A stretch of 64,000 bases of DNA, taken from Trabulsiella guamensis ATCC 49490. Its GTDB lineage: Bacteria; Pseudomonadota; Gammaproteobacteria; Enterobacterales; Enterobacteriaceae. This document shows positions 51,499 to 61,456 of this stretch, piece after piece (the first letter of the stretch is position 1; every line of letters starts with the position of its first letter). The DNA lies in contig NZ_JMTB01000043.1 in the NCBI RefSeq assembly GCF_000734965.1, forward strand, positions 62,001 through 126,000. Reading direction: 5' to 3'. The notes under the pieces were generated by a model that was not told where the DNA came from, ran no database searches, and was given only the letters and a program-made list of their open reading frames with translations. A program made the position numbers and the translations under genes.

Positions 51499-52323
51499 TC
51501 ACCCCTGCCCGTACTTTTCTAACAGCGCGTCGGCAATTGCCTGCGTTTCGGCGTCCGCCACACCGTCCCAGCGGGCCGGGCGGAAATGCATCTGGAACGC
51601 CATAATTACCCGCTTCTGCTGCGCGTCGGTCATGTCCGGCGTCACCTCATACCCGTAACGGGAAAGCAGATCAAGCAGCGAAGCGGTCTCTACCGGCTCG
51701 TACGGCGCACGACCATTGAGATAAAACGCCACGCGGGCAGCATCCGGCCAGGCACCGATGCCCTGTTGCGCCAGTTGCTGCCAGGGGAACAGCGGCCCGG
51801 GATCATCCTTACGCTGCGGCGCCACGTCGGCGTGCGCCACCACATTCTGCGGTGCGATGTCATAGCGAGCGATAATGTCTTTCGCCAGCGGGATTAGCGC
51901 GCTGATTTGCCCCGGCGCAAACGGTGTGAAATGTTTTATTCCGCCCGTTTTCTGCCAGCCACGGTTTTCCAGCTCAATGCCAATGGACGTGTCATTGATG
52001 CGCGTTGCGCCTCGCCAGAAACTGATCCCCGCATGCCAGGCCAGTTTGTCTTCCGGCACCAGTTGCCAGATACGCGGTTTACCGCGATGCATGGGCGGAT
52101 CTTGTGGGATCAAATAATGGGCGCTGACGTGTTTATCGGTCAGCGTTGCCAGCGAGACGTCAAAATCATCCGCAGTGTAATGGATCACCAGCACCTTGAT
52201 GCGCGGCAGAGCGACCTGCGCAGGATGACGGGTATCCAGCTGATACCCGTCTTTGTTAACAATACCCTGCTCACCAGCACAACCCGCAAGCAGCACAGAC
52301 AGCAGCAGTAAAAGACGTTTCAT
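51499..52323 (-). CDS. amiD: N-acetylmuramoyl-L-alanine amidase AmiD, outer-membrane lipoprotein
   Basis: This 274-residue zinc amidase cleaves the MurNAc-L-Ala bond, including anhydro-muropeptides, from the inner face of the outer membrane. The lipoprotein signal ends at LLAG-Cys (residue 15). The amidase_2 zinc ligands are visible as the histidine in LVIHYTADD and the histidine and aspartate in [23 protein letters not shown]-terminal peptidoglycan-binding-like domain follows ([24 protein letters not shown]). It overlaps ybjQ by four bases. Confidence 0.95.
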   Translation of the reverse strand: MKRLLLLLSVLLAGCAGEQGIVNKDGYQLDTRHPAQVALPRIKVLVIHYTADDFDVSLATLTDKHVSAHYLIPQDPPMHRGKPRIWQLVPEDKLAWHAGISFWRGATRINDTSIGIELENRGWQKTGGIKHFTPFAPGQISALIPLAKDIIARYDIAPQNVVAHADVAPQRKDDPGPLFPWQQLAQQGIGAWPDAARVAFYLNGRAPYEPVETASLLDLLSRYGYEVTPDMTDAQQKRVIMAFQMHFRPARWDGVADAETQAIADALLEKYGQG

Positions 52324-52643
52324 CGGCGGGTTTTGACTGCCGTCCCGCTGACGCTCACCATCAGCATACTGCCGTTCTGACCCACGGTTTCGTAATCGAT
52401 ATCAATACCGACGATTGCATCTGCGCCCATCGATTTTGCCTGATCGCCCATCTCTTCGAAGGCGATTTCCCGCGCTTTACGCAGCTCTTTTTCGTACGAG
52501 CCGGAGCGCCCGCCGACAATGTCGCGAATGCCTGCAAAGAAGTCACGGAAGATATTGGCGCCAAGGATGGCCTCGCCGGTGACCACGCCGCAGTATTCGA
52601 CGATGGTTTGCCCTTCCAGGGTTGGGGTCGTTGAGAATTGCAT
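52320..52643 (-). CDS. ybjQ: YbjQ, UPF0145/DUF74 protein
   Basis: This 107-residue protein of the widespread UPF0145 family forms a pentameric heavy-metal-binding-like fold in solved structures. Typical segments are [34 protein letters not shown] and [16 protein letters not shown]. The function is unknown. It is first of a two-gene unit with amiD (stop overlaps the amiD start) and divergent from ybjP. Confidence 0.93.
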   Translation of the reverse strand: MQFSTTPTLEGQTIVEYCGVVTGEAILGANIFRDFFAGIRDIVGGRSGSYEKELRKAREIAFEEMGDQAKSMGADAIVGIDIDYETVGQNGSMLMVSVSGTAVKTRR

Positions 52644-52757
52644 TTCCAGGCTCCTTTGTTTAGGTTCAATGCGTTAGCTCAGATACGCAAACGCATTATC
52701 GGATCGATACGCTATGCTTGAAAAGATATTTACACATTAGTTTATAAGGAAATCCTG

Positions 52758-53273
52758 ATGCGCTATACAAAACTCGCTCTTCTGGTTCCCGGCGCGCTGC
52801 TGCTCAGCGCCTGCACTACCGTCACACCAGCATTTAAGGATATTGGCACCCGCAGCGGCCCGTGTGTTGACGGCGGACCGGACGCGGTAGCCCAACAATT
52901 TTACGACTATCGCATTCAGCACAAAAATAATGACCTGACGGGCCTGCGTCCATACCTCAGTGACAGTCTGGCAAAATTGCTGAATGATGCCAGCCGTAAT
53001 CCTGATGATCGCGCCATCATGCAGTCCGATCTCTTCTCCAGCCGCACCACACTGCCGGAAAGTGCTGATGTCGCCAGTGCATCAACGATTCCGAATACCG
53101 ATGCCCGAAACATTCCGCTGCGCGTCGAACTGAAACAGGGAACACAACGCTGGCAGGATGAGGTGCTGATGATTCGCGAAGGCCAGTGCTGGGCCGTGGA
53201 TGATGTACGCTATCTTGGCACCAATGCCCATGCGCCCGCCGGTACGCTGCGTCAGGTACTGGAAAAACGTTAA
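52758..53273 (+). CDS. ybjP: YbjP, putative lipoprotein
   Basis: This 171-residue protein has a lipoprotein signal (LVPGALLLSAC, lipobox LLSA-Cys at about residue 19) and otherwise soluble sequence with a DUF3828-like domain. The length equals that of E. coli YbjP. The function is unknown. The ATG at 52758 follows TAAGGAAATCCTG. It lies directly before the art genes but has a separate 233-bp gap with promoter signals. Confidence 0.93.
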   Translation: MRYTKLALLVPGALLLSACTTVTPAFKDIGTRSGPCVDGGPDAVAQQFYDYRIQHKNNDLTGLRPYLSDSLAKLLNDASRNPDDRAIMQSDLFSSRTTLPESADVASASTIPNTDARNIPLRVELKQGTQRWQDEVLMIREGQCWAVDDVRYLGTNAHAPAGTLRQVLEKR

Positions 53274-53410
53274 TTATGCCAGGTGCCGCCGCGCGTTAGA
53301 TGATAACCCCGATAAAATGTCTGGCATTCCGTGATGAATGCCGACATTTCTGCCTTCCGCCCTTCTCAATCGCTATTTTGTGCTAAGTTTAGTAAGTAAT
53401 GTGGTTTATA

Positions 53411-53449
53411 TTTAAGTTTTAACGCATAAATATTGCATAACTATTCTGT
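53411..53449 (+). promoter_or_regulatory. Tandem ARG-box-like sites upstream of artP
   Basis: Two 18-bp windows (53411-53428 and 53432-53449) separated by 3 bp resemble ARG boxes. The second, ATTGCATAACTATTCTGT, has three mismatches to WNTGAATWWWWATTCANW; the first has four. The 3-bp spacing is the rule for ArgR hexamer sites. In E. coli ArgR represses artPIQM. Confidence 0.42.
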
Positions 53450-53506
53450 GAACGTTACTATTTCCGGCCTCAATGTCTGCCCTTTCTGTAAGCATGAAGA
53501 GTATCG

Positions 53507-54235
53507 ATGAGTATTAAATTAGACGGCATTAATTGCTTCTATGGCGCACATCAGGCGCTTTTTGACATTACGCTGGAGTGTCAACAGGGTGAAACTCTGG
53601 TACTGCTTGGCCCAAGCGGTGCAGGCAAGAGCTCTTTGCTACGCGTACTTAACCTTCTGGAGATGCCGCGTTCCGGCAAACTGTCCATTGAAGGCAACCA
53701 TTTCGATTTTGCGAAAACCCCGTCCGACAAGGCTATCCGTGATTTACGGCAGAACGTCGGCATGGTGTTTCAGCAATACAACCTGTGGCCACATCTGACC
53801 GTGCTGCAAAACCTGATTGAGGCGCCCTGTCGTGTGCTGGGGCTGAGTAAAGATCAGGCGCGTGAACGGGCGGATAAGCTGCTGGAACGTCTGCGCCTTA
53901 CGCCCTATGTCGATCGTTATCCGCTGCACCTCTCCGGCGGTCAGCAGCAGCGTGTGGCAATTGCCCGTGCGCTGATGATGGAGCCGCAGGTGCTGCTGTT
54001 TGACGAACCGACCGCGGCACTGGACCCGGAAATTACCGCGCAAATCGTCAGTATCATCCGCGAGCTGGCGCAAACTAAAATTACTCAGGTGATCGTCACC
54101 CATGAAGTGGAAGTGGCGCGTAAAACCGCCAGCCGGGTGGTCTATATGGAAAACGGTCATATCATCGAGCAAGGGGATGCGAGCTGTTTCGCGGAACCAA
54201 AGACCGATGCCTTTAAAAACTACCTTTCTCACTAA
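53507..54235 (+). CDS. artP: Arginine ABC transporter ATPase ArtP
   Basis: This 242-residue ATP-binding subunit energises arginine uptake through ArtQ and ArtM. Walker A is GPSGAGKSS (about residues 35-43), the signature is [15 protein letters not shown], and Walker B is [11 protein letters not shown]. The switch histidine is in IVTHEVEVA. It heads the artP-artI-artQ-artM operon; the gap to artI is 19 bases. Confidence 0.97.
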   Translation: MSIKLDGINCFYGAHQALFDITLECQQGETLVLLGPSGAGKSSLLRVLNLLEMPRSGKLSIEGNHFDFAKTPSDKAIRDLRQNVGMVFQQYNLWPHLTVLQNLIEAPCRVLGLSKDQARERADKLLERLRLTPYVDRYPLHLSGGQQQRVAIARALMMEPQVLLFDEPTAALDPEITAQIVSIIRELAQTKITQVIVTHEVEVARKTASRVVYMENGHIIEQGDASCFAEPKTDAFKNYLSH

Positions 54236-54254
54236 AGTTTTCGGGACAATGACA

Positions 54255-54986
54255 ATGAAAAAAGTACTGATTGCCGCGCTGCTTGCCAGCGTCAGCCTGT
54301 CTGCAACAGCTGCTCAGACGATTCGTTTCGCGACGGAAGCCTCTTATCCTCCGTTTGAATCGATTGATGCGAACAACAAGATTGTCGGTTTTGATGTGGA
54401 TCTGGCGAATGCGCTGTGTAAAGAGATCGACGCCACCTGTACCTTTACCAACCAGGCGTTCGACAGCCTGATCCCGAGCCTGAAATTCCGCCGTATCGAC
54501 GCCGTCATGGCCGGTATGGACATCACCCCGGAACGTGAAAAACAGGTGCTGTTCACCACGCCGTACTATGACAACTCTGCGCTGTTCATCGGTCAGCAGG
54601 GTAAATTCACCAGCATCGATCAACTGAAAGGCAAGAAAGTAGGCGTGCAAAACGGCACCACGCACCAGAAATTCATCATGGATAAACATGCGGAAATCAC
54701 CACCGTGCCTTACGACAGTTACCAGAATGCGAAACTGGATCTGCAAAACGGTCGTATTGATGCAGTATTCGGCGATACCGCTGTGGTAACCGAGTGGCTG
54801 AAAGCGAACCCGAAACTGGCCGCGGTTGGCGACAAAGTGACGGATAAAGACTACTTCGGCACCGGCCTCGGCATCGCTGTGCGCCAGGGCAATACTGACC
54901 TGCAGCAGAAATTTAACGCTGCGCTGGAAAAAGTGAAAAAAGATGGGACGTACGAAACCATCTATAACAAATGGTTTCAGAAGTAA
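54255..54986 (+). CDS. artI: Arginine-type periplasmic binding protein ArtI
   Basis: This 243-residue family-3 solute-binding protein has a signal peptide (MKKVLIAALLASVSLSATAA) and the amino-acid-binding signature GFDVDLANALCKEI. It is about as similar to ArtJ in this window as the E. coli pair is, and both carry the NGTTHQKF segment. In E. coli the ligand of ArtI is less certain than that of ArtJ. The ATG at 54255 is chosen over an ATG two codons upstream. It lies eight bases before artQ. Confidence 0.95.
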   Translation: MKKVLIAALLASVSLSATAAQTIRFATEASYPPFESIDANNKIVGFDVDLANALCKEIDATCTFTNQAFDSLIPSLKFRRIDAVMAGMDITPEREKQVLFTTPYYDNSALFIGQQGKFTSIDQLKGKKVGVQNGTTHQKFIMDKHAEITTVPYDSYQNAKLDLQNGRIDAVFGDTAVVTEWLKANPKLAAVGDKVTDKDYFGTGLGIAVRQGNTDLQQKFNAALEKVKKDGTYETIYNKWFQK

Positions 54987-54993
54987 TTCCTGA

Positions 54994-55710
54994 ATGAACG
55001 AATTTTTTCCTTTAGCAAGCGCCGCCGGGATGACCATCGGCCTTGCCGTTTGTGCACTGATCATCGGCCTTATACTGGCGATGTTCTTTGCGGTCTGGGA
55101 GTCGGCGAAATGGCTCCCGGTCGCATGGGCGGGTTCCGCGCTGGTGACCGTGCTGCGTGGGCTACCAGAGATTCTGGTGGTCCTGTTTATCTATTTCGGC
55201 TCCTCTCAGCTGCTGCTGATGCTATCCGACGGTTTCACGCTGAATCTCGGCGTGGTGCAGATCCCGGTACAGATGGAGATCGAAAACTTCGATGTCAGCC
55301 CGTTCCTCTGTGGCGTGATTGCGTTGTCGCTGCTCTATTCCGCCTATGCCTCGCAAACCCTGCGCGGTGCGCTGAAGGCCGTGCCGGTCGGTCAGTGGGA
55401 GTCCGGTCAGGCGCTGGGGTTGTCGAAAAGCGCGATATTCTTCCGTCTGGTGATGCCACAGATGTGGCGTCATGCGCTGCCGGGGCTGGGGAACCAGTGG
55501 CTGGTGCTGCTGAAGGATACGGCGCTGGTTTCGCTTATCAGCGTGAACGACCTGATGCTGCAGACCAAAAGCATCGCGACGCGTACCCAGGAGCCGTTTA
55601 CCTGGTACATCGTGGCGGCGGCTATTTATCTGGTGATTACCCTCTTCAGTCAATACATTCTCAAACGCATTGACCTGCGTGCCACTCGCTTTGAACGGAG
55701 ACCAGGCTGA
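54994..55710 (+). CDS. artQ: Arginine ABC transporter permease ArtQ
   Basis: This 238-residue inner-membrane permease of the His/Glu/Gln/Arg type has about five helices. The ATPase-contacting EAA loop is in [26 protein letters not shown] (about residues 129-154). It pairs with ArtM. Its TGA overlaps the artM ATG (TGATG at 55708-55712), so the two are translationally coupled. Confidence 0.96.
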   Translation: MNEFFPLASAAGMTIGLAVCALIIGLILAMFFAVWESAKWLPVAWAGSALVTVLRGLPEILVVLFIYFGSSQLLLMLSDGFTLNLGVVQIPVQMEIENFDVSPFLCGVIALSLLYSAYASQTLRGALKAVPVGQWESGQALGLSKSAIFFRLVMPQMWRHALPGLGNQWLVLLKDTALVSLISVNDLMLQTKSIATRTQEPFTWYIVAAAIYLVITLFSQYILKRIDLRATRFERRPG

Positions 55711-56378
55711 TGATTGAGTATTTTCCGGAACTGCTGAAAGGGCTGCACACCAGTCTGACGCTGACAGTGGCATCGCTTCTTGTCGCGCTGGTGCTGGCGC
55801 TGATCTTCACCATCATTCTGACGCTGAAAACGCCGGTGCTGGTATGGATTGTGCGCGCATACATTACGCTGTTCACTGGCACGCCGCTGCTGGTACAGAT
55901 CTTTCTGATTTACTACGGTCCGGGGCAGTTCCCGACACTGCAGGAATATCCGCTGATCTGGCATCTGCTGTCGGAACCGTGGTTGTGTGCGCTCATGGCG
56001 CTGTCGCTCAACAGTGCTGCCTATACCACTCAACTATTTTACGGTGCTGTCCGCGCCATCCCGGAAGGGCAATGGCAATCCTGCGGCGCATTGGGAATGA
56101 GCAAGAAGGACACGCTGGCGATCCTGCTGCCGTATGCGTTTAAGCGTGCCCTCTCTTCTTATTCCAACGAAGTGGTGCTGATCTTCAAAAGTACGTCGCT
56201 GGCGTACACCATCACATTAATGGAAGTTATGGGTCACGGGCAGTTGCTCTACGGGCGGACTTATGATGTTATGGTATTCGGCGCAGCGGGGGTGATTTAC
56301 CTCATCGTCAACGGGCTGCTGACACTCATGATGCGCCTTATCGAACGTAAAGCACTGGCCTTTGAAACACGAAAATAA
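55710..56378 (+). CDS. artM: Arginine ABC transporter permease ArtM
   Basis: This 222-residue permease is the partner of ArtQ, with about five helices. The EAA loop is in PEGQWQSCGALGMSKKDTLAILLPY. It is last gene of artPIQM. The 192-bp gap after it contains the artJ promoter and ARG boxes. Confidence 0.96.
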   Translation: MIEYFPELLKGLHTSLTLTVASLLVALVLALIFTIILTLKTPVLVWIVRAYITLFTGTPLLVQIFLIYYGPGQFPTLQEYPLIWHLLSEPWLCALMALSLNSAAYTTQLFYGAVRAIPEGQWQSCGALGMSKKDTLAILLPYAFKRALSSYSNEVVLIFKSTSLAYTITLMEVMGHGQLLYGRTYDVMVFGAAGVIYLIVNGLLTLMMRLIERKALAFETRK

Positions 56379-56464
56379 CCAGCCGGTGTCATTTCCTGAC
56401 ATTGCATAGGTTTGTATCATCCAGACGGGTAAGTACCTTTACTTCCCGTCTTTTTTTATTCCAA

Positions 56465-56503
56465 TAAAAATATTTACTCATTTTTATTGCATATAAATTC
56501 ATT
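56465..56503 (+). promoter_or_regulatory. Tandem ARG boxes upstream of artJ
   Basis: Two 18-bp boxes at 56465-56482 and 56486-56503 are separated by exactly 3 bp. The second, ATTGCATATAAATTCATT, has one mismatch to the ArgR consensus WNTGAATWWWWATTCANW; the first has three. They lie 70-105 bp upstream of the artJ ATG, over the expected promoter. This implies repression of artJ by arginine-loaded ArgR, as in E. coli. Confidence 0.7.
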
Positions 56504-56570
56504 TAATGGCATCGTAACGATATGTCACAAACGGCACTACATCATAAGATTGACAGACGGGAGCTTTCAC

Positions 56571-57302
56571 ATGAAAAAATTACTTCTGGCCGCAATGTTT
56601 GCCACCTTTGCCACAGGCGCAGTCGCCGCGGATAAAATCAACTTTGGCGTTTCCGCCACCTACCCTCCTTTTGAATCGCTGGATGCCAGCAACCAGATTG
56701 TGGGTTTTGATATCGACCTGGCGAAAGCGCTGTGCAAACAGATGCAGGCAGAATGCACCTTCACCAACCACGCCTTTGACAGCCTGATCCCGTCACTGAA
56801 ATTTAAGAAATACGACGCGGTGATTTCGGGGATGGATATCACGCCTGAGCGTAGCAAACAGGTCACTTTTACTGACCCGTACTATGCCAACTCAGCAGTT
56901 GTCATTGCGAAAAAAGATGCTTACAAGACGTTTGAGGATCTGAAAGGCAAACGCATTGGTATGGAAAACGGCACCACGCACCAGAAATATTTGCAGGATA
57001 AACATCCGGAAGTGAAAACCGTAGCGTACGACAGCTATCAGAACGCCATCATCGACCTCAAAAACGGCCGCATCGACGGCGTGTTTGGTGATACCGCAGT
57101 GGTGAATGAGTGGCTGAAAACCAACCCGCAACTGGGTACCGCGACGCCGAAAGTGACCGATCCGCAATACTTCGGCACCGGTCTTGGTATCGCGGTTCGC
57201 CCCGATAACAAAGCGCTGGTCGAGAAACTCAATAATGCGCTGAAAGCCATCAAAGCTGATGGCACGTATCAGAAAATCAGCGACCAGTGGTTCCCGGGCT
57301 AA
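56571..57302 (+). CDS. artJ: Arginine-binding periplasmic protein ArtJ
   Basis: This 243-residue binding protein delivers L-arginine to ArtQMP. Its signal peptide ends in TGAVAA and the mature part starts DKINFGVSATYPPFESLD. The family signature GFDIDLAKALCKQM is present. It is transcribed separately from artPIQM with its own ARG boxes. Beyond its terminator the next gene is yehS, whereas in E. coli the neighbour is rlmC, so the 3' end of artJ marks a rearrangement junction. Confidence 0.96.
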   Translation: MKKLLLAAMFATFATGAVAADKINFGVSATYPPFESLDASNQIVGFDIDLAKALCKQMQAECTFTNHAFDSLIPSLKFKKYDAVISGMDITPERSKQVTFTDPYYANSAVVIAKKDAYKTFEDLKGKRIGMENGTTHQKYLQDKHPEVKTVAYDSYQNAIIDLKNGRIDGVFGDTAVVNEWLKTNPQLGTATPKVTDPQYFGTGLGIAVRPDNKALVEKLNNALKAIKADGTYQKISDQWFPG

Positions 57303-57319
57303 GACACCACGCCCGAATC

Positions 57320-57344
57320 AAGCCGGAGAAATCCGGCTTTTTTT
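57320..57344 (+). terminator. Terminator of artJ
   Basis: AAGCCGGA-GAAA-TCCGGCTT is a perfect stem followed by TTTTT. The T run overlaps the yehS stop codon (57343-57345) on the other strand. Confidence 0.82.
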
Positions 57345-57807
57345 ATGCCTGATGCAAGCGCACCGTCAGGCCGCGCAGGAAATAACGCAGGAACTGATCT
57401 CCGCATTCGCGAAAATTTTTGTGCTCCGGGGCACGCATCATGGCGGTAATTTCCGGCATTGATACGCGGAACTTTTGCTCTGTGAGGATCGCCAGAATAT
57501 CATCCGTTTTCAGGGAAAAGGCGATACGCAACTTCTTCAGTATGATGTTGTTATTTATCCGGCGCTCAAGCGTCAGCAGCGGCGAGTCTTCGTCACGACC
57601 GCGCTTGTCGTATATCAGCCCATTCAGAAAAGCAGACAGTACGATGTCAGGGCAACGCTCAAATCCCTCTTCTTCTTCTTTTCGCAACCACGGCGCAATC
57701 TGCGCTTCTACCACGTCCGTTTCGCCGAGGGCAATCAGCCGCACCAGACCCTGGTTGTTGGTTTTCAGGGCGTAGCGCAGGCTACGTAAAATATCATTAT
57801 TCAGCAT
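57343..57807 (-). CDS. yehS: YehS, DUF1456 protein
   Basis: This 154-residue protein contains two DUF1456 repeats: MLNNDILRSLRYAL near the N-terminus, then NNNIILKKLRIAFSLKTDDIL from about residue 86. The function is unknown. E. coli YehS is about two residues longer. It is convergent with artJ with only 40 bases between stops, an adjacency not found in E. coli, where yehS follows yehR. Downstream (higher coordinates) the E. coli yeh order resumes. Confidence 0.94.
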   Translation of the reverse strand: MLNNDILRSLRYALKTNNQGLVRLIALGETDVVEAQIAPWLRKEEEEGFERCPDIVLSAFLNGLIYDKRGRDEDSPLLTLERRINNNIILKKLRIAFSLKTDDILAILTEQKFRVSMPEITAMMRAPEHKNFRECGDQFLRYFLRGLTVRLHQA

Positions 57808-57909
57808 GTTGCCTTCAGAAAATTAAGATGTTGACCCGGCACGCACAGGGCTCCGGGCAAAAAACGATGACTGGATCAGACGCAAGCCTCTAGTGTAACC
57901 GCAACCGGG

Positions 57910-58629
57910 TTACAACCCAATCGCCTCTTTCAGGCTTTTCAGATAGCGGCGACTGACCGGCACAGTTTGCCCGGCGCGCAGCAGTAACTCCGCCTGGCCA
58001 TTTTCCTCAAGGCGGATCTCTTTGACATGCGCCAGATTAACCAGATGCTGTCGGTGGCAGCGTACCAGCGGCGTGCGGCTCTCCAGCGTCCGCAGCGTTA
58101 ATTCAGTGAACCCTTCTTTACCTTCGTGGCTGGTGACGTACACGCCACTCATCCGGCTGCTGACAAACGCCACATCTTCCATTTGCAGCAGGTAGATTCG
58201 GCTGTGGCCGGTACAGGGGATATACTTCAGCACCTGCTGATTTTCGCCGAGCACAGAGACATCCTGCAGATTACGTTCCTGACGCAGGCGCGTCAGGGTT
58301 TTCTCCAGCCGCTTCGCCTCTATGGGTTTGAGCAGGTAGTCAAAAGCATGCTCTTCGAAGGCTTTGACGGCGTATTCATCAAAGGCGGTGAGAAAAACGA
58401 TGTATGGCCGGTGTTCCGGATCAAGCATACCCACCATTTCCAGCCCGCTGATGCGCGGCATCTGGATGTCAAGAAACAGCACATCCGGGCGCAGACGATG
58501 CACCGCGCCAATACCTTCAACCGCATTTGAACATTCACCGACGATGTCGATATCGTTTTGTTCCTGTAGCAGAATGCGCAGATTCTCTCGTGCCAGGGGT
58601 TCATCATCGACAATCAGCACATTTAGCAT
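57910..58629 (-). CDS. btsR: Response regulator BtsR (YehT), LytTR family
   Basis: This 239-residue response regulator activates the pyruvate transporter gene btsT in E. coli. The receiver domain has the phospho-acceptor aspartate in [13 protein letters not shown] (about residue 54) and the conserved lysine in [11 protein letters not shown]. The C-terminal LytTR DNA-binding domain starts near residue 135. Its start overlaps the btsS stop by seven bases (58623-58629), so sensor and regulator are coupled. Confidence 0.96.
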   Translation of the reverse strand: MLNVLIVDDEPLARENLRILLQEQNDIDIVGECSNAVEGIGAVHRLRPDVLFLDIQMPRISGLEMVGMLDPEHRPYIVFLTAFDEYAVKAFEEHAFDYLLKPIEAKRLEKTLTRLRQERNLQDVSVLGENQQVLKYIPCTGHSRIYLLQMEDVAFVSSRMSGVYVTSHEGKEGFTELTLRTLESRTPLVRCHRQHLVNLAHVKEIRLEENGQAELLLRAGQTVPVSRRYLKSLKEAIGL

Positions 58630-60311
58630 GCAGTCTCCTCCAGGGGCAGTCGCAGAGTGATACGGGTGAAGCGTTCCGGTTCACAGGTAACCGTGATGCC
58701 GCAGTTGTCACCAAAGCGGGCGCGAAGTCGTTTATCCACCAGATTCATGCCCAGTCCGCTGGCGTTTTCCCTGGGTTGATACAAACCAGCGTTATCTTCG
58801 ATATCCAGTTGCAGGTACTGACCGTGCTGGCTCGCCTGAATGGAGATCTCGCCCACGCCGAGATGTTGCGATGTACCGTGTTTGATGGCGTTCTCCACGA
58901 TAGGCTGCAACGTAAACGCCGGCAGCTGGTGATGCGACAGGGATTCCGGAACAAACAACGTCACCTGCAGACGGGACTGGAAACGCGCCTTTTCGATTTG
59001 CAGATAGGCGTTAACATGCTCGATTTCATCTGCCAGCGTCACCACTTCCGACGGTCGCTTCAGGTTTTTACGAAAGAAGGTCGACAGATACTGAACCAGT
59101 TGTCCGGCCTGATCGCTGTCGCGACGAATCACCGCCATCAGCGTATTCAGCGCGTTAAACAGGAAATGCGGATTCACCTGCGCATGCAGCAGTTTGATTT
59201 CTGATTGTGTCAGCAACGCTTTTTGCCGTTCATATTGCCCGGCGAGGATCTGTGCGGACAGCAACTGCGCGATCCCCTCGCCCAGCGTGCGATTAATCGA
59301 GCTGAACAGGCGATTTTTCGCTTCATAGAGCTTAATTGTGCCGATAACGCGCTGGTTTTCACCCCGTAACGGGATCACCAGCGTCGAGCCGAGCTTGCAG
59401 TTCGGGTGAATCGAACAACGGTACGGCACTTCATTGCCGTCGGCATAGACCACATCGCCGGTATCAATCGCCTTTTGTGTGTATGACGATGAGATCGGTT
59501 TGCCCGGCAGGTGGTGATCATCACCAATCCCGGTGAAGGCCAGTAGCTTATCGCGATCGGTGATCGCCACCGCGCCGATATCCAGCTCCTGGATCAGCAC
59601 TTGCGCCACTTTCATGCTGTTCTCTTCATTGAAGCCCTGTCGCAAAATCCCTTCCGTCGACGCCGCCACCTTCAGTGCCGTCGCCGAAAACGCCGAGGTG
59701 TATTTCTCAAACATTGCCCGCTTGTCGAGCAGAATACGCATAAACAGCGCGGCCCCTACGGTATTGGTGACCATCATCGGCGCGGCGATGCTCTGCACCA
59801 GATGCAGCGCGTCGTTAAACGGACGCGCAATCGCCAGAATGATCAGCATCTGAACCAGTTCGGCAAAACAGGTAATCGCCCCGGCTGTCAACGGGCTGAA
59901 CACCTTATCGGGACGGCCGCGACGAATCAACACACTGTGTACCAGTCCACCCAGCAGCCCTTCGACAATGGTCGAAATCATGCAACTGAGCGCCGTCATG
60001 CCGCCCATCGAATAGCGATGAAGCCCGCCGGTCAGCCCGACCAGCCCCCCCACTACCGGGCCGCCCAGCAGGCCGCCCATCACCGCGCCGATAGCACGGG
60101 TATTGGCAATAGAATCTTCGATATGCAGACCAAAGTAGGTCCCCATAATGCAGAAAATGGAGAAGGTGACATAGCAGAGGAGTTTGTGCGGCAGACGCAC
60201 GGTAACCTGCATCAGAGGGATAAAGAGCCGCGTTTTGCTCATCAGCCAGGCGATGACCAGAAATACACACATCTGCTGAAGCAGCAGCAACACCAGATTA
60301 AACTCGTACAT
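58623..60311 (-). CDS. btsS: Sensor histidine kinase BtsS (YehU), pyruvate-responsive
   Basis: This 562-residue LytS-type kinase has six or so membrane helices at the N-terminus (5TMR_LYT, residues 1-200), a GAF domain (about 215-345) and a HisKA_7TM-like kinase core. The phospho-histidine lies in [18 protein letters not shown], and the ATP-binding N-box and G-box are in [11 protein letters not shown] and [12 protein letters not shown]. coli BtsS binds pyruvate with high affinity. The ATG at 60311 ([13 protein letters not shown]) matches E. coli; an upstream in-frame start at 60332 is less likely. Confidence 0.95.
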   Translation of the reverse strand: MYEFNLVLLLLQQMCVFLVIAWLMSKTRLFIPLMQVTVRLPHKLLCYVTFSIFCIMGTYFGLHIEDSIANTRAIGAVMGGLLGGPVVGGLVGLTGGLHRYSMGGMTALSCMISTIVEGLLGGLVHSVLIRRGRPDKVFSPLTAGAITCFAELVQMLIILAIARPFNDALHLVQSIAAPMMVTNTVGAALFMRILLDKRAMFEKYTSAFSATALKVAASTEGILRQGFNEENSMKVAQVLIQELDIGAVAITDRDKLLAFTGIGDDHHLPGKPISSSYTQKAIDTGDVVYADGNEVPYRCSIHPNCKLGSTLVIPLRGENQRVIGTIKLYEAKNRLFSSINRTLGEGIAQLLSAQILAGQYERQKALLTQSEIKLLHAQVNPHFLFNALNTLMAVIRRDSDQAGQLVQYLSTFFRKNLKRPSEVVTLADEIEHVNAYLQIEKARFQSRLQVTLFVPESLSHHQLPAFTLQPIVENAIKHGTSQHLGVGEISIQASQHGQYLQLDIEDNAGLYQPRENASGLGMNLVDKRLRARFGDNCGITVTCEPERFTRITLRLPLEETAC

Positions 60312-60536
60312 ACCCGACCTGAGCCATACCACGCCTGAATAGTGGTAATTTACCCTGCATGGAAATCACTTTCTTTGAAGCGAGGCATAAAAACGCAAAA
60401 ATGCGCTTAAGATCACGCTTTTATTACGCTTTTTTCACCTGACCCGCCTGAGATCTGAACAAAAAACGAACAAATTTTCCTGGTTCGGAATTTAGTGACT
60501 ACAGTTATAGTGGGAAGCTAGGGCAAAGGTGAAAAC

Positions 60537-61268
60537 ATGGCGCTTTACAGCATCGGTGAAGTGGCTCTGCTTTGTGACATCAATCCTGTAACGCTACGCG
60601 CCTGGCAGCGCCGCTATGGATTGCTAAAACCACAACGCACGGACGGCGGACACCGCTTATTCAATGAAGAAGATATTGATCGTATTCGGGAGATCAAACG
60701 CTGGATAGAAACTGGCGTTCAGGTCGGCAAAGTCAAATCGCTGCTGTGTGAAAAGACCAGCGCGCAGCACACCGGCTGGCTGGAGCAACAGGAGATGCTG
60801 CTCAGTTATCTGCAAAATGGCAATCTGAACCGTCTACGGCTGTGGATCAAAGAGCGCGGTCGCGATTACCCAGCTCAGACGCTGGTCACTAACCTGTTCA
60901 TTCCGCTTCGCCGACGCCTGCAATCACAACAGGCCACTCTGCATATGCTGTTAAGCATGCTGGACGGCATCTTAATCAATCATATTTCGCATTGCTTACT
61001 GAGCGGTCACCGTAAAGCGGGGAAAGATGCGCTGGTGGTTGGCTGGAATATTCATGACACCACACGCTTGTGGCTGGAAGGCTGGATGGCCTCTGAGCAA
61101 GGCTGGCGGGTCGATATCCTCGCCCATTCGCTGACCCAGTTACGGCCGGAAATTTTCGAAGGGAAAACGCTGCTGGTCTGGTGTGGTGAATCGCCGTCTT
61201 CGTTACAGACACAACAGCTGGCCCGCTGGCGGGAAGCCGGTTATGAGATCGTTTCCCTCGGGGCATAG
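60537..61268 (+). CDS. mlrA: MerR-like regulator MlrA (YehV), activator of csgD
   Basis: This 243-residue regulator has a MerR-type winged helix at residues 1-70 ([29 protein letters not shown]) and a C-terminal B12-binding-like domain without the usual cobalamin histidine motif that I can see. In E. coli and Salmonella it activates csgD, and so curli and biofilm matrix, within a c-di-GMP signalling chain. It is divergent from btsS; the leader contains a TATAGT -10-like sequence near 60507. Confidence 0.95.
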   Translation: MALYSIGEVALLCDINPVTLRAWQRRYGLLKPQRTDGGHRLFNEEDIDRIREIKRWIETGVQVGKVKSLLCEKTSAQHTGWLEQQEMLLSYLQNGNLNRLRLWIKERGRDYPAQTLVTNLFIPLRRRLQSQQATLHMLLSMLDGILINHISHCLLSGHRKAGKDALVVGWNIHDTTRLWLEGWMASEQGWRVDILAHSLTQLRPEIFEGKTLLVWCGESPSSLQTQQLARWREAGYEIVSLGA

Positions 61269-61342
61269 CGTTACTTTTACGCATTCGTTTAATAACAAAG
61301 GCGTTTCATAGTAGAATAACGGTGTTAACACAGGAGCCTGCT

Positions 61343-61456
61343 ATGAAACCCGCCAAAATCGCTGTTATTACTCTCTTTACGCTGATGGCTATCGGCGGTA
61401 TCAGTGGCGTGATGCTCGCGGGATATTCGTTTATTGTTCGTGGCGGTATCGGCTGA
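61343..61456 (+). CDS. yohO: YohO, small inner-membrane protein
   Basis: This 37-residue protein ([19 protein letters not shown]...) is mostly one hydrophobic helix with a basic N-terminus. It corresponds to E. coli YohO (35 residues), which lies in the same place between mlrA and yehW. CAGGAG is six bases upstream of the ATG. Its last 26 bases overlap the end of yehW on the opposite strand. The function is unknown; several such small membrane proteins modulate larger transporters or kinases. Confidence 0.85.
   Translation: MKPAKIAVITLFTLMAIGGISGVMLAGYSFIVRGGIG

Noticed and set aside
51278-51502. 74-residue minus-strand ORF opposite the relic stretch.
   Set aside because: It overlaps the amiD end and is best explained as the reverse of the relic plus palindromes.
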